Below, one piece after another: positions 34,809 through 44,415 of a stretch of 64,000 nucleotides of DNA. The notes under the pieces were generated by a model. It made no database searches. It was not told where the DNA came from and saw only the letters and a program-made list of their open reading frames with translations. The stretch is taken from contig NZ_VNIA01000001.1 of NCBI RefSeq assembly GCF_008124875.1, forward strand, positions 698,721 to 762,720, given 5' to 3'. Source of the DNA: Tenacibaculum adriaticum. Lineage in GTDB: Bacteria; Bacteroidota; Bacteroidia; Flavobacteriales; Flavobacteriaceae. Made by a program: the position numbers and the translations under genes. Position 1 is the first letter of the stretch; each line of letters starts with the position of its first letter.

Positions 34809-36152
34809 ATGAAGAAAACAGTATTTATAATTTGTCTTTTTTTAGGATTAAATTCTATCAAGGCACAAGAGACCCCTTTTAAATTATCACTAGAAGAAGC
34901 TATTGACTATGCAATAAAAAATAACTACAATAACAAAGTAGCAGCTAAAAATATTGACGCAGCTATAAAAAGAAAATGGGAGACCACGACAATAGGTTTG
35001 CCACAGATAAATGGTACTGTTGATTATCAGAATTGGTTAAAACAGCAGGTTTCATTACTTCCGGGAAAAATAGCTGGTGGAGATCCAGGTACATTTGTGC
35101 CAGTGGCTTTCGGGACAAAACAAAATATCAATGCATCAGTAAGGTTAAGTCAATTAATATTTGATGGGTCTTATTTAGTAGGTTTACAATCTGCAAAAAC
35201 CTATTTAAAAATTTCTGAACAAGCGAAAGAAAAAACAGAACTGACTACTCGTGAAGCAGTAATCAATGCTTATGGAAATGTATTGGTAACAGAAAAATCT
35301 ATAGATATTTTAGAAAGTAATCAACGTATTCTTCAAAAGAATTTAAATGAAACTCAAAAAATTTATGATAACGGTTTAACGGAACTAGAAAATGTTGAGC
35401 AATTGCAAATCACCTTAGGGACTTTAGAAAACAATTTAAGAAATGCTAAACGCTTAAAAGAAATCTCTTATCAAATGTTAAATATTTCTTTAGGGAATTC
35501 AATTAACAAAAAATTAGAATTAACAGATTCACTTGAAAGTTTAACGATGTTGAATACTGATCTAAATTTATTAGCTCAAACTTTTGATATAAATAAACAT
35601 ATTGATTATCAAATAGCGCAAAACGATAGAGAAAGTAAACGTTTGCTGATGAAATTAGAGAAAAGCAAAGCTTTACCTAGTTTGTCTGCTTTTATTAACT
35701 ACGGTGCCAGTGCTAATTCAGACTCTTTTGCTTTTTTTGATAGTGACCAAGAATGGTTCGATTATTCATTATTTGGTGTAACATTGAATGTCCCAATCTT
35801 CAGTAGTTTAGGTAGAAGTGCTAAAACTGCTCAAGCCAGAATTGAATTAGAAAACGCCGATATACGTTTAGAAGAAATTGAGCAAAATTTAAACTTACAA
35901 GCACAAACAGCAAAGAGTGAATATCAATTAAGTATCGAAAATTACGAAACGGCTAAGAAAAACATGGCCTTAGCAGAACGTATAGAGAAGAAGCAACAAG
36001 TCAAATTTTTTGAAGGAATTTCTTCAAGTTTCGATTTATCTCAAGCACAAAATCAATTATACACACAACAAAACAATTACGTGCAGTCAATGTTAAATGT
36101 CATTGCTAAAAAAGCACAGTTAGAAAACGCATTAAATATACCAGTAAAATAA
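34809..36152 (+). CDS. TolC-family outer membrane efflux channel
   Basis: 447 residues; signal peptide to about IKAQE. Paired helical hairpins with LSLEEAIDYAIKNNYNNK at the start and strand motifs RLSQLIFDGSYLVGLQ and LNVPIFSSLGRSAK. It is the second gene of the TetR operon, 6 bp after the regulator and 7 bp before the adaptor. It forms the outer-membrane duct for the pump at 37365. Confidence 0.92.
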   Translation: MKKTVFIICLFLGLNSIKAQETPFKLSLEEAIDYAIKNNYNNKVAAKNIDAAIKRKWETTTIGLPQINGTVDYQNWLKQQVSLLPGKIAGGDPGTFVPVAFGTKQNINASVRLSQLIFDGSYLVGLQSAKTYLKISEQAKEKTELTTREAVINAYGNVLVTEKSIDILESNQRILQKNLNETQKIYDNGLTELENVEQLQITLGTLENNLRNAKRLKEISYQMLNISLGNSINKKLELTDSLESLTMLNTDLNLLAQTFDINKHIDYQIAQNDRESKRLLMKLEKSKALPSLSAFINYGASANSDSFAFFDSDQEWFDYSLFGVTLNVPIFSSLGRSAKTAQARIELENADIRLEEIEQNLNLQAQTAKSEYQLSIENYETAKKNMALAERIEKKQQVKFFEGISSSFDLSQAQNQLYTQQNNYVQSMLNVIAKKAQLENALNIPVK

Positions 36153-36159
36153 TCAACTA

Positions 36160-37341
36160 ATGAGAAAGATATTTATAATAGCAGTAACCACCGTTCTTTT
36201 AATTTCATGTGGAGGCAAAAAAGAACAATCAGTAGAGCAAGTTTTAGCTACGAACGATTTAGCACAGATCAGAGCAAAAAAAGATAATTTAGATAAGCAG
36301 CAACAAGTTTTAGCAGATGAATTAAAACTATTAAACGCAAAAATTTCTGAATTAGACACGAATAAAAAAGTGTCGTTAATTACTACGATTGCAGCTAAAG
36401 AAAACCAGTTTGTACATTATTTAGAATTACAAGGAAATGTACAAACAAAGAAAAATGTATTGGTATATCCAGAAATGGCGGGTCAATTAGTAAGTATTTT
36501 TGTAAAGGAAGGTCAACAAGTTACTAAAGGGCAAGCATTGGCAAGAATAGATGATGGAGGAATGTCTAACCAATTAGCACAATTAGAAGCTAATTCAGCA
36601 CTGGCAAAAACTACATACGAGCGTCAAAAACGTTTATGGGAACAAAAAATCGGATCAGAAATTCAGTTTTTACAAGCAAAAACAAGTTACGAGGCACAAA
36701 CCAATGCAGTAAGTAATTTACGTAAAACAATAGCAAAATATACTATTAGAGCTCCGTTTACAGGAATTATAGATGATGTTATTAAAGAGCAAGGTACTGT
36801 GGTTGCACCTGGTCCTGGATCAGAAATTTTCCGAATAGTAAACTTAGGAGATATGTATATTGAAACTGATGTGCCAGAAAATTATATTACTTCTGTAAAA
36901 AAAGGAAAAACAGTAGAAGTTGATTTCCCAATTTTGGGAAAAAAAATAAATTCTGAAGTTCGTCAAGCAGGAAACTTTATCAATCCAGCTAATCGTACAT
37001 TTAAAGTTGAAATTAGCGTGCCAAATAAAGACAGAAGCATAAAGCCAAATTTAACAGCAAAGCTTAAAATTAATGATTATACAAATCCTAATGCGATTTT
37101 AATACCACAAAGTATTATATCAGAAAATGCTAATGGAGAGCAGTATGTGTATATGGTAGATAGTATAAAGGGTAACAAAGGAGTTGCAAAACAAGTAATT
37201 ATTGAAACAGGAAAAACTCAGGGAGATATTATAGAAGTAATAAGTGGAATTACTAGCGGAATGCATATTATAAACGAAGGAGCACGTAGTGTAAAAAATG
37301 ACCAAGAGGTTAAAATCTTGAATGTTAATAGCGCTAAATAA
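36160..37341 (+). CDS. RND efflux adaptor lipoprotein
   Basis: 393 residues, lipobox LISC (Cys17). An extra N-terminal helix (about 35-65, LAQIRAKKDNLDKQQQVLADEL) forms a short coiled coil before the first lipoyl half (VYPEMAGQLVSIFVKEGQQV). The second half is YTIRAPFTGIIDDVIKEQG. The barrel and membrane-proximal domains follow. It links the TolC protein just upstream to the pump 23 bp downstream. Confidence 0.9.
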   Translation: MRKIFIIAVTTVLLISCGGKKEQSVEQVLATNDLAQIRAKKDNLDKQQQVLADELKLLNAKISELDTNKKVSLITTIAAKENQFVHYLELQGNVQTKKNVLVYPEMAGQLVSIFVKEGQQVTKGQALARIDDGGMSNQLAQLEANSALAKTTYERQKRLWEQKIGSEIQFLQAKTSYEAQTNAVSNLRKTIAKYTIRAPFTGIIDDVIKEQGTVVAPGPGSEIFRIVNLGDMYIETDVPENYITSVKKGKTVEVDFPILGKKINSEVRQAGNFINPANRTFKVEISVPNKDRSIKPNLTAKLKINDYTNPNAILIPQSIISENANGEQYVYMVDSIKGNKGVAKQVIIETGKTQGDIIEVISGITSGMHIINEGARSVKNDQEVKILNVNSAK

Positions 37342-37364
37342 ACCAAATTAAAGACCTACGAATA

Positions 37365-40300
37365 ATGACTAAAAAAAATAAAAAAGTAGATAAAGAATTC
37401 GGTTTGTCTTCTTGGGCAATTAACAACAAAACCACTGTTTATGTAATGATGGTGCTGATTTTCTTCTTTGGTATTTCTGCATTCTTAAGCATGCCTCGTG
37501 AAGATTTTCCAGAGATTAAAGACACCAAGATTTATGTAAACTCTATTTACCCAGGAAATACTGCGGAAGATATTGAAAAGTTAATTACTGATCCGTTAGA
37601 AGAAAAATTAAAAACAGTAAGTAATGTAACGAAGATTACATCGACATCGCAAGAAGATGTTTCGATGGTTATTTTAGAATTTGATGAGCATTTAACTATT
37701 GAAGAAGCTAAGCAAAAAGTTAAAGATGAGGTAGATCAAAAAGTATCGGGTGAAGACTGGCCTACATTTAACGGAGCTAAAGTGGAACCTAATGTTTTTG
37801 AGTTAAATATTTCTGAAGAAACACCCATTTTAAACATCAATATTTCGGGTGATTATCCTGTAGAACAACTTAAAAAATATGCTGAGTATCTTCAAGATGA
37901 AATTGAAGATTTAGATGAAATTAAGAAAGCAGATATCCGAGGTGCAGAAGACAAAGAAGTCGAAGTAGCGGTAGATATTTATAAAATGATGGCTGCTCAG
38001 GTGAGTTTTCAAGATGTTATACAAGCCATTGGAGAAGGAAATGCAACAGTTTCTGCGGGTAATATTGTAGCGAGTGGGCAACGTCGTACAATTCGTGTTT
38101 TAGGAGAAGTTCAAAATCCACAAGAGTTACAAAATTTTGTAGTAAAATCAGAAAAAGGAAACTCAATTTACCTTAAAGATATAGCGGTTGTTACTTTTAA
38201 AGACAAAGATAAAACAACCTATGCACGAGAGTTTGGGGAGCCTGTTGTAATGCTTGACGTTAAAAAACGTGCAGGAAAAAATATGGTTGCTGCGGCAGAA
38301 AAGATTACACAAATTGTAAAAGATACGAAGGAAAATATTTTTCCTAGTAATTTAAAAGTAACCATAGCGAACGATCAGTCGTCAAAAACAATTGGTCAAG
38401 TTGACGATTTGGTAAATAATATCATTTTTGGAGTAATCTTAGTAGTAACTGTACTAATGTTTTTCCTAGGGTTCAAAAATGCACTATTTGTTGGTTTTGC
38501 GATTCCTATGTCGATGTTCATGTCGTTAATGATCTTAAATTTGATGGGTTATACCTTAAATACCATGATTCTCTTCGGATTAATCATGGGGCTAGGGATG
38601 CTTGTTGATAACGGTATTGTTGTCGTAGAAAACGTATATCGTTTAATGGAAGACGAAGGGATGAACAGAGTTGAAGCCGCGAAAAAAGGAATTGGAGAAA
38701 TTGCATTTCCTATTATCATTTCCACAGCAACAACAGTAGCTGCCTTTATTCCGTTAGGAATGTGGCCTGGGGTTATGGGACAATTTATGATTTATTTCCC
38801 AATAACTTTATCGGTAGTTTTAGGATCATCCTTATTTGTTGCTATCTTTTTTAACTCTGTTATGGTATCTCAGTTTATGACTACTGAAGATAAAGATATG
38901 CCATTGAAAAGAATCATAATGATGACGGCAATTATGGCTGTTTTTGGTCTATTAATTGTAATTTTTGGAGGTGCTTACCGCGCATTAGGAACTATAATGA
39001 TTTTCACGGCAATCATGTTGTGGGTATATCGTTTATTTCTTCGTCCTATGGCAAACAGGTTTCAGAATAGATCTTTACCCCGTTGGGAGCGTTTTTATGA
39101 GCGAATGATTAGAGCTTCTTTAAAAGGATGGAGACCATACATTATTACAGTAGCAACATTCATTTTATTATTTATGGCCTTTGGAGGTTTTGGAGCATCT
39201 GTTGGTAGTCAACGTACGAAAGTTGAGTTTTTCCCAGATAACACCCCAAATCAGGTTATTGTGTATGTAGAGTACCCACAAGGGACAGATATAGATAAAA
39301 CAAATCTTATTATGAAAGATTTGGAAGAGCGAGTAGATAAAATTTTAAACTCTTCTGAATATATGGACGGAGATTATAATTTTTTAGTAGAAAGTTCTAT
39401 AGCACAAGTAGGGGCTGGTTCTGGAAATCCACAAACAGACGGAGGGTCTACTGCAGAAATGCCACATCGTGGTAAAATTGTAGCTAGTATGCGCGAGTAT
39501 AAATACCGTAGAGGAGTGGATAGTAAAGAGCTTAAAAAGAAAGTTACCGATGCTTTACAAGGTATTTATCCAGGGTTATTAATTTCTGTAGAAAAAGATC
39601 AAAATGGACCGCCAGCTGGATACCCTATTAATATTGAAATGGAAGGGAAAGACTATGGAGAATTGATTAATACTGCAGAAAAAATTCGTGACTTTATCAA
39701 TTCTAAATCAATACCCGGTATTGCAGAGCTAAAAATAGATGTAAACAAAGCAAAACCAACAATGTTGGTAAATGTAGATAGAAAGAAAGCAGGAGAATTA
39801 GGTGTTAGTGCTTCACAAGTAGGGCAACAATTACGTAATTCAATTTTTGGAAGTAAAGCAGGAGTTTATAAAGAGTCAGGAGATGATTACGATATTTACG
39901 TGCGTTTTAATAAAGAGAATCGTTACAACACCAGTGCTATTTTTAACCAAGCTATAACCTTTAGAGATATGGCATCAGGTCAGATTAAATCAATTCCTGT
40001 GTCTGCGGTAGCAAGTCAAAAAAACACCTCAGGGTTTAGCGCAATTAAACATAAAGAAGCAAAAAGAGTGGTAACAGTGTATTCTGCTTTAGCTCCAGGT
40101 TTTACAGATGCAGGCGCAATAGTTTCTAAGATTCAAAATGAAATGAAAGTTTTTACTGAATTACCCTCTGATATTAAAGTGGATTATACAGGTCAGATTG
40201 AAGAACAAAATAAACAAATGACATTTTTAATGGGGGCATTCTTCTCTGGTTTAGGATTAATTTTCTTTATTTTAATTTTCCAATTCAATTCAGTCTCTAA

Positions 40301-40829
40301 ACCAGCAATTATTATGTTGGCAATATTTTTAAGTTTTATTGGTGTTTTTGGAGGGATTGTAGCATCGGGAGCATCATTTGTAATAATGATGACGATGATG
40401 GGAATTATTTCATTAGCAGGTATTGTGGTAAATAACGGAGTTGTGCTTTTAGATTATACTCAGTTATTAATAGATAGGAAAAAGATAGAGCTGGATATAG
40501 ATAAAGAAGATTTTGTTGATGTAAATACGCTAAATGAAGCGATTATTACTGGTGGTAAAGCACGTTTGCGTCCTGTTTTACTAACTGCCATTACCACTAT
40601 TTTAGGATTAATACCGTTAGCAACCGGATTAAATATTAACTTTTTTACGTTAGCAAGTGAGTTAAACCCACATATTTATATGGGAGGAGATAACGTAATC
40701 TTTTGGGGGCCATTAGCATGGACTGTTATTTACGGATTATTTGTAGCTACATTTTTAACTCTAATAGTAGTTCCAATATTATTCTACTTAGTTACACGTT
40801 TTAAAATGTGGCTTCGTACTATTCTATAA
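37365..40829 (+). CDS. RND efflux pump permease, long form with extra mid-membrane segments
   Basis: 1154 residues, about 90 longer than the other pumps here. Porter motif YPGNTAEDIEKLITDPLEEKL. In TM4 the usual Asp-Asp pair reads Asp-Asn (GMLVDNGIVVVENVYR), a variant common in this subfamily. Between the two halves (about 515-570) two extra hydrophobic stretches, IIMMTAIMAVFGLLIVIFGG and LGTIMIFTAIMLWVYRLF, suggest 14 rather than 12 membrane helices. TM10 has SLAGIVVNNGVVLLDY. It exports unknown compounds from the periplasm or membrane. It ends the TetR operon; a terminator follows. Confidence 0.92.
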   Translation: MTKKNKKVDKEFGLSSWAINNKTTVYVMMVLIFFFGISAFLSMPREDFPEIKDTKIYVNSIYPGNTAEDIEKLITDPLEEKLKTVSNVTKITSTSQEDVSMVILEFDEHLTIEEAKQKVKDEVDQKVSGEDWPTFNGAKVEPNVFELNISEETPILNINISGDYPVEQLKKYAEYLQDEIEDLDEIKKADIRGAEDKEVEVAVDIYKMMAAQVSFQDVIQAIGEGNATVSAGNIVASGQRRTIRVLGEVQNPQELQNFVVKSEKGNSIYLKDIAVVTFKDKDKTTYAREFGEPVVMLDVKKRAGKNMVAAAEKITQIVKDTKENIFPSNLKVTIANDQSSKTIGQVDDLVNNIIFGVILVVTVLMFFLGFKNALFVGFAIPMSMFMSLMILNLMGYTLNTMILFGLIMGLGMLVDNGIVVVENVYRLMEDEGMNRVEAAKKGIGEIAFPIIISTATTVAAFIPLGMWPGVMGQFMIYFPITLSVVLGSSLFVAIFFNSVMVSQFMTTEDKDMPLKRIIMMTAIMAVFGLLIVIFGGAYRALGTIMIFTAIMLWVYRLFLRPMANRFQNRSLPRWERFYERMIRASLKGWRPYIITVATFILLFMAFGGFGASVGSQRTKVEFFPDNTPNQVIVYVEYPQGTDIDKTNLIMKDLEERVDKILNSSEYMDGDYNFLVESSIAQVGAGSGNPQTDGGSTAEMPHRGKIVASMREYKYRRGVDSKELKKKVTDALQGIYPGLLISVEKDQNGPPAGYPINIEMEGKDYGELINTAEKIRDFINSKSIPGIAELKIDVNKAKPTMLVNVDRKKAGELGVSASQVGQQLRNSIFGSKAGVYKESGDDYDIYVRFNKENRYNTSAIFNQAITFRDMASGQIKSIPVSAVASQKNTSGFSAIKHKEAKRVVTVYSALAPGFTDAGAIVSKIQNEMKVFTELPSDIKVDYTGQIEEQNKQMTFLMGAFFSGLGLIFFILIFQFNSVSKPAIIMLAIFLSFIGVFGGIVASGASFVIMMTMMGIISLAGIVVNNGVVLLDYTQLLIDRKKIELDIDKEDFVDVNTLNEAIITGGKARLRPVLLTAITTILGLIPLATGLNINFFTLASELNPHIYMGGDNVIFWGPLAWTVIYGLFVATFLTLIVVPILFYLVTRFKMWLRTIL

Positions 40830-40848
40830 TTAATTTTTTATTAACTAT

Positions 40849-40887
40849 AAAAAAGGGTTGAAAGTGTAAAAATTTTCAATCCTTTTT
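40849..40887 (+). terminator. terminator after TetR-RND operon
   Basis: AAAAAGGGTTGAAA / TTTCAATCCTTTTT with one G-T pair and a ten-base loop. Confidence 0.85.
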
Positions 40888-40903
40888 ATTTGCCATAATT
40901 AGC

Positions 40904-40911
40904 TACTTTCG
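40904..40911 (+). promoter_or_regulatory. -7 element of recX, leaderless arrangement
   Basis: TACTTTCG, one base off TAnnTTTG, ends 4 nt before the recX ATG. Confidence 0.6.
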
Positions 40912-40915
40912 TAAA

Positions 40916-41386
40916 ATGAAAAAGCAGGTTTTTTCGGTTGAAGAAATAAAACGAAAGTTAGAACAATATTGTGTTTATCAAGACAGATGTCATAAAGAGG
41001 TTGAAAAAAAACTATCAGAATACAATTTAATTCCAGAAGCTAAAGAGTATATTTTATTACATCTTTTACAACATAATTTTTTAAATGAAGAACGGTTTGC
41101 AAAGAGTTTTGCTAGAGGTAAATTTAGAATTAAAAAATGGGGAAAACAGCGAATTATTCGAGAGTTGAAGTTTAGAGATATTTCTCAATACAACATTAAA
41201 ACTGCACTTAAAGAAATTGATGACCAAGAGTATATAACTACTTTATATGAATTGGTTGAAAAGAAAAACGAGTCAATTTCTGAAACCAATATTTACAAAC
41301 GAAAAAAGAAAATCATTGATTTTCTCAACTACAGAGGTTGGGAATCTAACTTGATTTTCGAAGCAGTGAATGAAATAGTTAAGTAA
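40916..41386 (+). CDS. recX: regulatory protein RecX
   Basis: 156 residues with the three-helix repeats of RecX. Marks include LEQYCVYQDRCHKEVEKKL, LLQHNFLNEERFAKSFARGKFRIKKWGKQRI and FLNYRGWESNLIFEAV. It inhibits RecA filament growth and is cytoplasmic. It is a single gene: a terminator precedes it, its -7 element ends 4 nt before the ATG, and it meets a convergent lipoprotein gene 2 bp after its stop. recA is not in the window. Confidence 0.93.
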   Translation: MKKQVFSVEEIKRKLEQYCVYQDRCHKEVEKKLSEYNLIPEAKEYILLHLLQHNFLNEERFAKSFARGKFRIKKWGKQRIIRELKFRDISQYNIKTALKEIDDQEYITTLYELVEKKNESISETNIYKRKKKIIDFLNYRGWESNLIFEAVNEIVK

Positions 41387-41388
41387 AC

Positions 41389-41907
41389 TTACTTAAACTT
41401 AGATAAGAACAAAGAATCTCTTTTTTTCTTAATTTTAACAATAGGGTTTACATCTTCATTTGATACAGCAATAGAAAGCACATAGTGTTTTATTTTCCAC
41501 TCATTTTGCTTTTTGGTAATAACTCCAGAACCACGACAAACTCCCATCCAAGTATTCAGTAATTCGTCAAACCAAACTAAAGCACCTGATTCATGGATAT
41601 AAATATTTCTATCTACTGTTTTAAAAGACCATGCTTTTCCTTTATCAAAATAAGGTTTACTAAAATTTTCAAATTGTTTTTTGTCCCAAACTTCACTAGC
41701 ATCTGTACCTACAAAAACAGAAATACTATCCATAGCACCAAAGTAATTTTCAAAATTAGCATCAGAAGCAGCTTTATGCCAGTTATCTAACAAATTACTG
41801 ACTTCTGTTTTTACAGCTGATGTATTAATTTTTTCTTCTTGAGGTTGGTTACAAGAAAGAAAAGAAATACTTAAAAGAGTGATTAAAAAGGGAATTGAAT
41901 TTTTCAT
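41389..41907 (-). CDS. SnoaL/NTF2-like lipoprotein
   Basis: 172 residues, lipobox SFLSC (Cys19). The mature protein has the cone-shaped NTF2 pattern: helix EVSNLLDNWHKAASDANFENYFGAM, strand DSISVFVGTDASEVWD, helix FENFSKPYFDKGK, then strands WSFKTVDRNIYIHESGALVWFDE and GSGVITKKQNEWKIKHYVLS. Such proteins bind small ligands or act as isomerases; no catalytic residue can be named. Its ATG overlaps the stop of the upstream minus gene by one base (TAATG), so the two are co-translated. Confidence 0.8.
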   Translation of the reverse strand: MKNSIPFLITLLSISFLSCNQPQEEKINTSAVKTEVSNLLDNWHKAASDANFENYFGAMDSISVFVGTDASEVWDKKQFENFSKPYFDKGKAWSFKTVDRNIYIHESGALVWFDELLNTWMGVCRGSGVITKKQNEWKIKHYVLSIAVSNEDVNPIVKIKKKRDSLFLSKFK

Positions 41908-42554
41908 TATTTAATTTTAAAAAATTGTTTTCGTTTCTTAACCTCAAGAGGCTGGTCTTTAAATACCTTTTCTTTTTTAGGGATACTTTTTATTTTCTCT
42001 TTTTCTTCTCTTTTTATTGATTCACCAATAGTATCTAGTTTAAAAAAGTTATTCAAATCAATCTCCTTGTCAAAGTTTTTTTGATCGTAAATGGTATTTA
42101 TTTTGTCATTTAAACTGCCAAAAACAAGAAATATTTTATCGATTTGATTGTTGACTTCATCACCCTTTATAGCTGGGATTATAGACATGTCAGATAATCT
42201 TAAAATTTCGTTTTCTAATACATTTAATCTTGCATTGAAAGCAGGTGTTTTAAAATCTTCAATTATAATGCTGTCCTTTAAAGCTTTGGTTAATTCTTTT
42301 AATTCCGTAACATTACTAAAGGCTTCGTTTGGCGATGTAGTTTCAAACCTTTTTAAAAACTCGTTAAAATTTTTATACGCTACCCAGTTTTGAGTTTTTT
42401 TAATTGAAGCGTCTTTTAAAATAGCATATGTTTTGTGTTTAACAATAATACTTTTGTCGCTTTTTACAGTTTCTTTTTTAGCAGTTTGTATGCTTTTCTT
42501 ACAGCTAAAAAGCAAAATAAAAATCATAAAAAAAAACAAAATTGACTTGTTCAT
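41907..42554 (-). CDS. lipoprotein of unknown function
   Basis: 215 residues, lipobox LLFSC (Cys17). The protein is lysine-rich and mainly helical, with a possible coiled region around 65-155 (FNEFLKRFETTSPNE..., VTELKELTKALKDSI, LNVLENEILRLSD). The tail is strongly basic (KKEKVFKDQPLEVKKRKQFF). No family recognised. It is the first gene of a two-gene minus unit with the NTF2-like lipoprotein, probably a periplasmic partner. Confidence 0.7.
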   Translation of the reverse strand: MNKSILFFFMIFILLFSCKKSIQTAKKETVKSDKSIIVKHKTYAILKDASIKKTQNWVAYKNFNEFLKRFETTSPNEAFSNVTELKELTKALKDSIIIEDFKTPAFNARLNVLENEILRLSDMSIIPAIKGDEVNNQIDKIFLVFGSLNDKINTIYDQKNFDKEIDLNNFFKLDTIGESIKREEKEKIKSIPKKEKVFKDQPLEVKKRKQFFKIK

Positions 42555-42700
42555 AAAGGATAATTTAAAGAAGTAAAATTACATATTTTTAATCGTTTTA
42601 GAGATAATGAAAAGTTAAACCTTAACAATCAGTTTGTTGACAATATTTTTTATGAATAGTTAAAAATTAATAAATTATTATTACGAATTCTTAAATTTGA

Positions 42701-42708
42701 TACCTTTG
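42701..42708 (+). promoter_or_regulatory. -7 element of the threonine dehydrogenase gene
   Basis: TACCTTTG, full consensus match, 27 nt before the ATG at 42736. Confidence 0.6.
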
Positions 42709-42735
42709 TTCTATACAATTTATGAGTTTTTAAAA

Positions 42736-43704
42736 ATGAGTGAAACCATTTTAATTATAGGTGCTTGCGGACAAATAGGCACTGAGCTTACACAAAAATT
42801 ACGATCTGTTTACGGTAATAATAGTATTATAGCTTCAGATATTCGAGAAGGAAATGAGGATATGATGCATTCTGGACCATTCGAAATTATTGATGCCACC
42901 GATAGAGAAACGATTATAAAAGTTATCGAAAAATATAAGATCACTCAGGTGTATTTAATGGCTGCTATGCTATCAGCTACTGCAGAAAAGTATCCACAGA
43001 AAGCTTGGGAATTAAATATGAACTCTTTGTTAATTGTTTTAGACTTGGCAAAAGAAAAGTTAATTAAACAAGTTTATTGGCCTAGTTCTATTGCTGCTTT
43101 TGGACCAACATCACCTAAAGTAAATACTCCACAACAAACGGTTATGGAACCAACAACTGTCTACGGAATTAGTAAAATAGCTGGAGAACATTGGTGTAAT
43201 TATTACCATCAAAAGTTTGGGGTAGATGTTCGAAGTATTCGTTATCCAGGAATCATTAGTTGGAAAACTAAACCAGGAGGGGGAACAACAGATTACGCTG
43301 TAGATATTTATTTTAAAGCAATTGAAGAAGGTAAATACGAATGCTTTTTAGAAGAAGATACCCGTTTGCCAATGATGTATATGGAAGATGCAGTAAATGC
43401 AACGATACAAATCATGCAAGCTGATGAAAAAGAGGTGAAAACACGTACTTCTTATAATTTAGCGGCGATGAGTTTTACGCCAAAAGAAATAGCATCAGAA
43501 ATTAAAAAACACATTCCTAATTTTGAAATTTCCTATAAATCAGATTTTCGTCAAGCAATAGCAAATAGTTGGCCACAGGTTATCGACGATAGTCAAGCAA
43601 GAAAAGATTGGAATTGGCAACATAAATTCGATTTAGAATCAATGACCAATGAGATGTTGATCAATATTAAAAAGCAACAAGAAGGAGTCTTACCGTCAAT
43701 GTAA
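42736..43704 (+). CDS. tdh: SDR-type L-threonine 3-dehydrogenase
   Basis: 322 residues from the ATG at 42736 (MSETILIIGACG); an upstream in-frame start at 42697 lies before the promoter. The Rossmann motif GACGQIG (9-15), the catalytic Tyr143 and Lys147 in YGISK, and Ser in WPSSIAAFG define an extended short-chain dehydrogenase. PGIISWKTKPGGGTTDYAV is typical of the flavobacterial threonine dehydrogenases first described from Flavobacterium frigidimaris. It oxidises L-threonine to 2-amino-3-oxobutyrate with NAD. It is a single gene, then 46 bp to a thioredoxin-like gene. Confidence 0.88.
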   Translation: MSETILIIGACGQIGTELTQKLRSVYGNNSIIASDIREGNEDMMHSGPFEIIDATDRETIIKVIEKYKITQVYLMAAMLSATAEKYPQKAWELNMNSLLIVLDLAKEKLIKQVYWPSSIAAFGPTSPKVNTPQQTVMEPTTVYGISKIAGEHWCNYYHQKFGVDVRSIRYPGIISWKTKPGGGTTDYAVDIYFKAIEEGKYECFLEEDTRLPMMYMEDAVNATIQIMQADEKEVKTRTSYNLAAMSFTPKEIASEIKKHIPNFEISYKSDFRQAIANSWPQVIDDSQARKDWNWQHKFDLESMTNEMLINIKKQQEGVLPSM

Positions 43705-43750
43705 GTTTAAATAAGTCTTTTCGTCCAACAAGAAGTACAAAACAGATGTA

Positions 43751-44338
43751 ATGAAAAAACTTTTAGAAAAAAGCTTACAAAAAGCAATTTCGTATTCTGA
43801 CTATAGGACGTTGATTTCAGATTTATTAGCGGAAAATAAATCAACAGGGCCAAATCAAACAGAAGATTTATATAATTATAGTTTGCTAAATGATAGACGT
43901 ATGAAGCGTCTTGATAAAACAATTAAAGTAACTGACATAACAAAACAATCAGTTCTAAAAATTAACGAAGCACAAACATGGTTGGTTTTAACTGAAGGTT
44001 GGTGTGGAGATGCTGCTCAAAACATACCTGTACTTAATAAAATTGCAGAAGAAAATTCGAATATTGATTTAAAATTGGTTTTGCGTGATGAAAACCTTGA
44101 GTTAATGGATGAATTTTTAACCAATGGAGGAAGGTCAATTCCGAAGTTAATCGTGTTAAATGCTAATAAAGAAATTTTATTTACTTGGGGGCCGAGACCA
44201 ACTGAGGCAACAAATTTAATTGCTGATTATAAAGTAAAAAATGGAGTTGTAGATGCTAAAATAAAAGAAGATCTTCAAGTTTGGTATAATAAAAACAAAG
44301 GAGAGAATGTACAAGAAGATTTAGTTTCCTTGTTTTAA
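43751..44338 (+). CDS. thioredoxin-fold protein with single-Cys motif
   Basis: 195 residues, no signal peptide. The thioredoxin fold is seen from about 75 on: TWLVLTEGWCGDAAQNIPVL, strand IDLKLVLRDE, cis-Pro loop RSIPKLIVLN and TWGPRP. The active site reads WCGDA, so the second cysteine of CxxC is missing. It therefore cannot form the usual disulfide on its own and may act through a single cysteine or a partner. A cytoplasmic family of such proteins occurs in Bacteroidota and Firmicutes, of unknown role. Confidence 0.8.
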   Translation: MKKLLEKSLQKAISYSDYRTLISDLLAENKSTGPNQTEDLYNYSLLNDRRMKRLDKTIKVTDITKQSVLKINEAQTWLVLTEGWCGDAAQNIPVLNKIAEENSNIDLKLVLRDENLELMDEFLTNGGRSIPKLIVLNANKEILFTWGPRPTEATNLIADYKVKNGVVDAKIKEDLQVWYNKNKGENVQEDLVSLF

Positions 44339-44361
44339 AAACAAAGGTTTTCATAAAACCT

Positions 44362-44396
44362 AAAATCCGTTTAATACTAGTATTAAACGGATTTTC
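44362..44396 (+). terminator. terminator after thioredoxin-fold gene
   Basis: AAAATCCGTTTAATA-CTAG-TATTAAACGGATTTT with a mixed T tail; the next promoter overlaps its end. Confidence 0.85.
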
Positions 44397-44403
44397 TTTT
44401 CTA

Positions 44404-44411
44404 TATATTTG
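44404..44411 (+). promoter_or_regulatory. -7 element, leaderless arrangement
   Basis: TATATTTG, full consensus match, ends 4 nt before the ATG at 44416. Confidence 0.65.
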
Positions 44412-44415
44412 CCAA

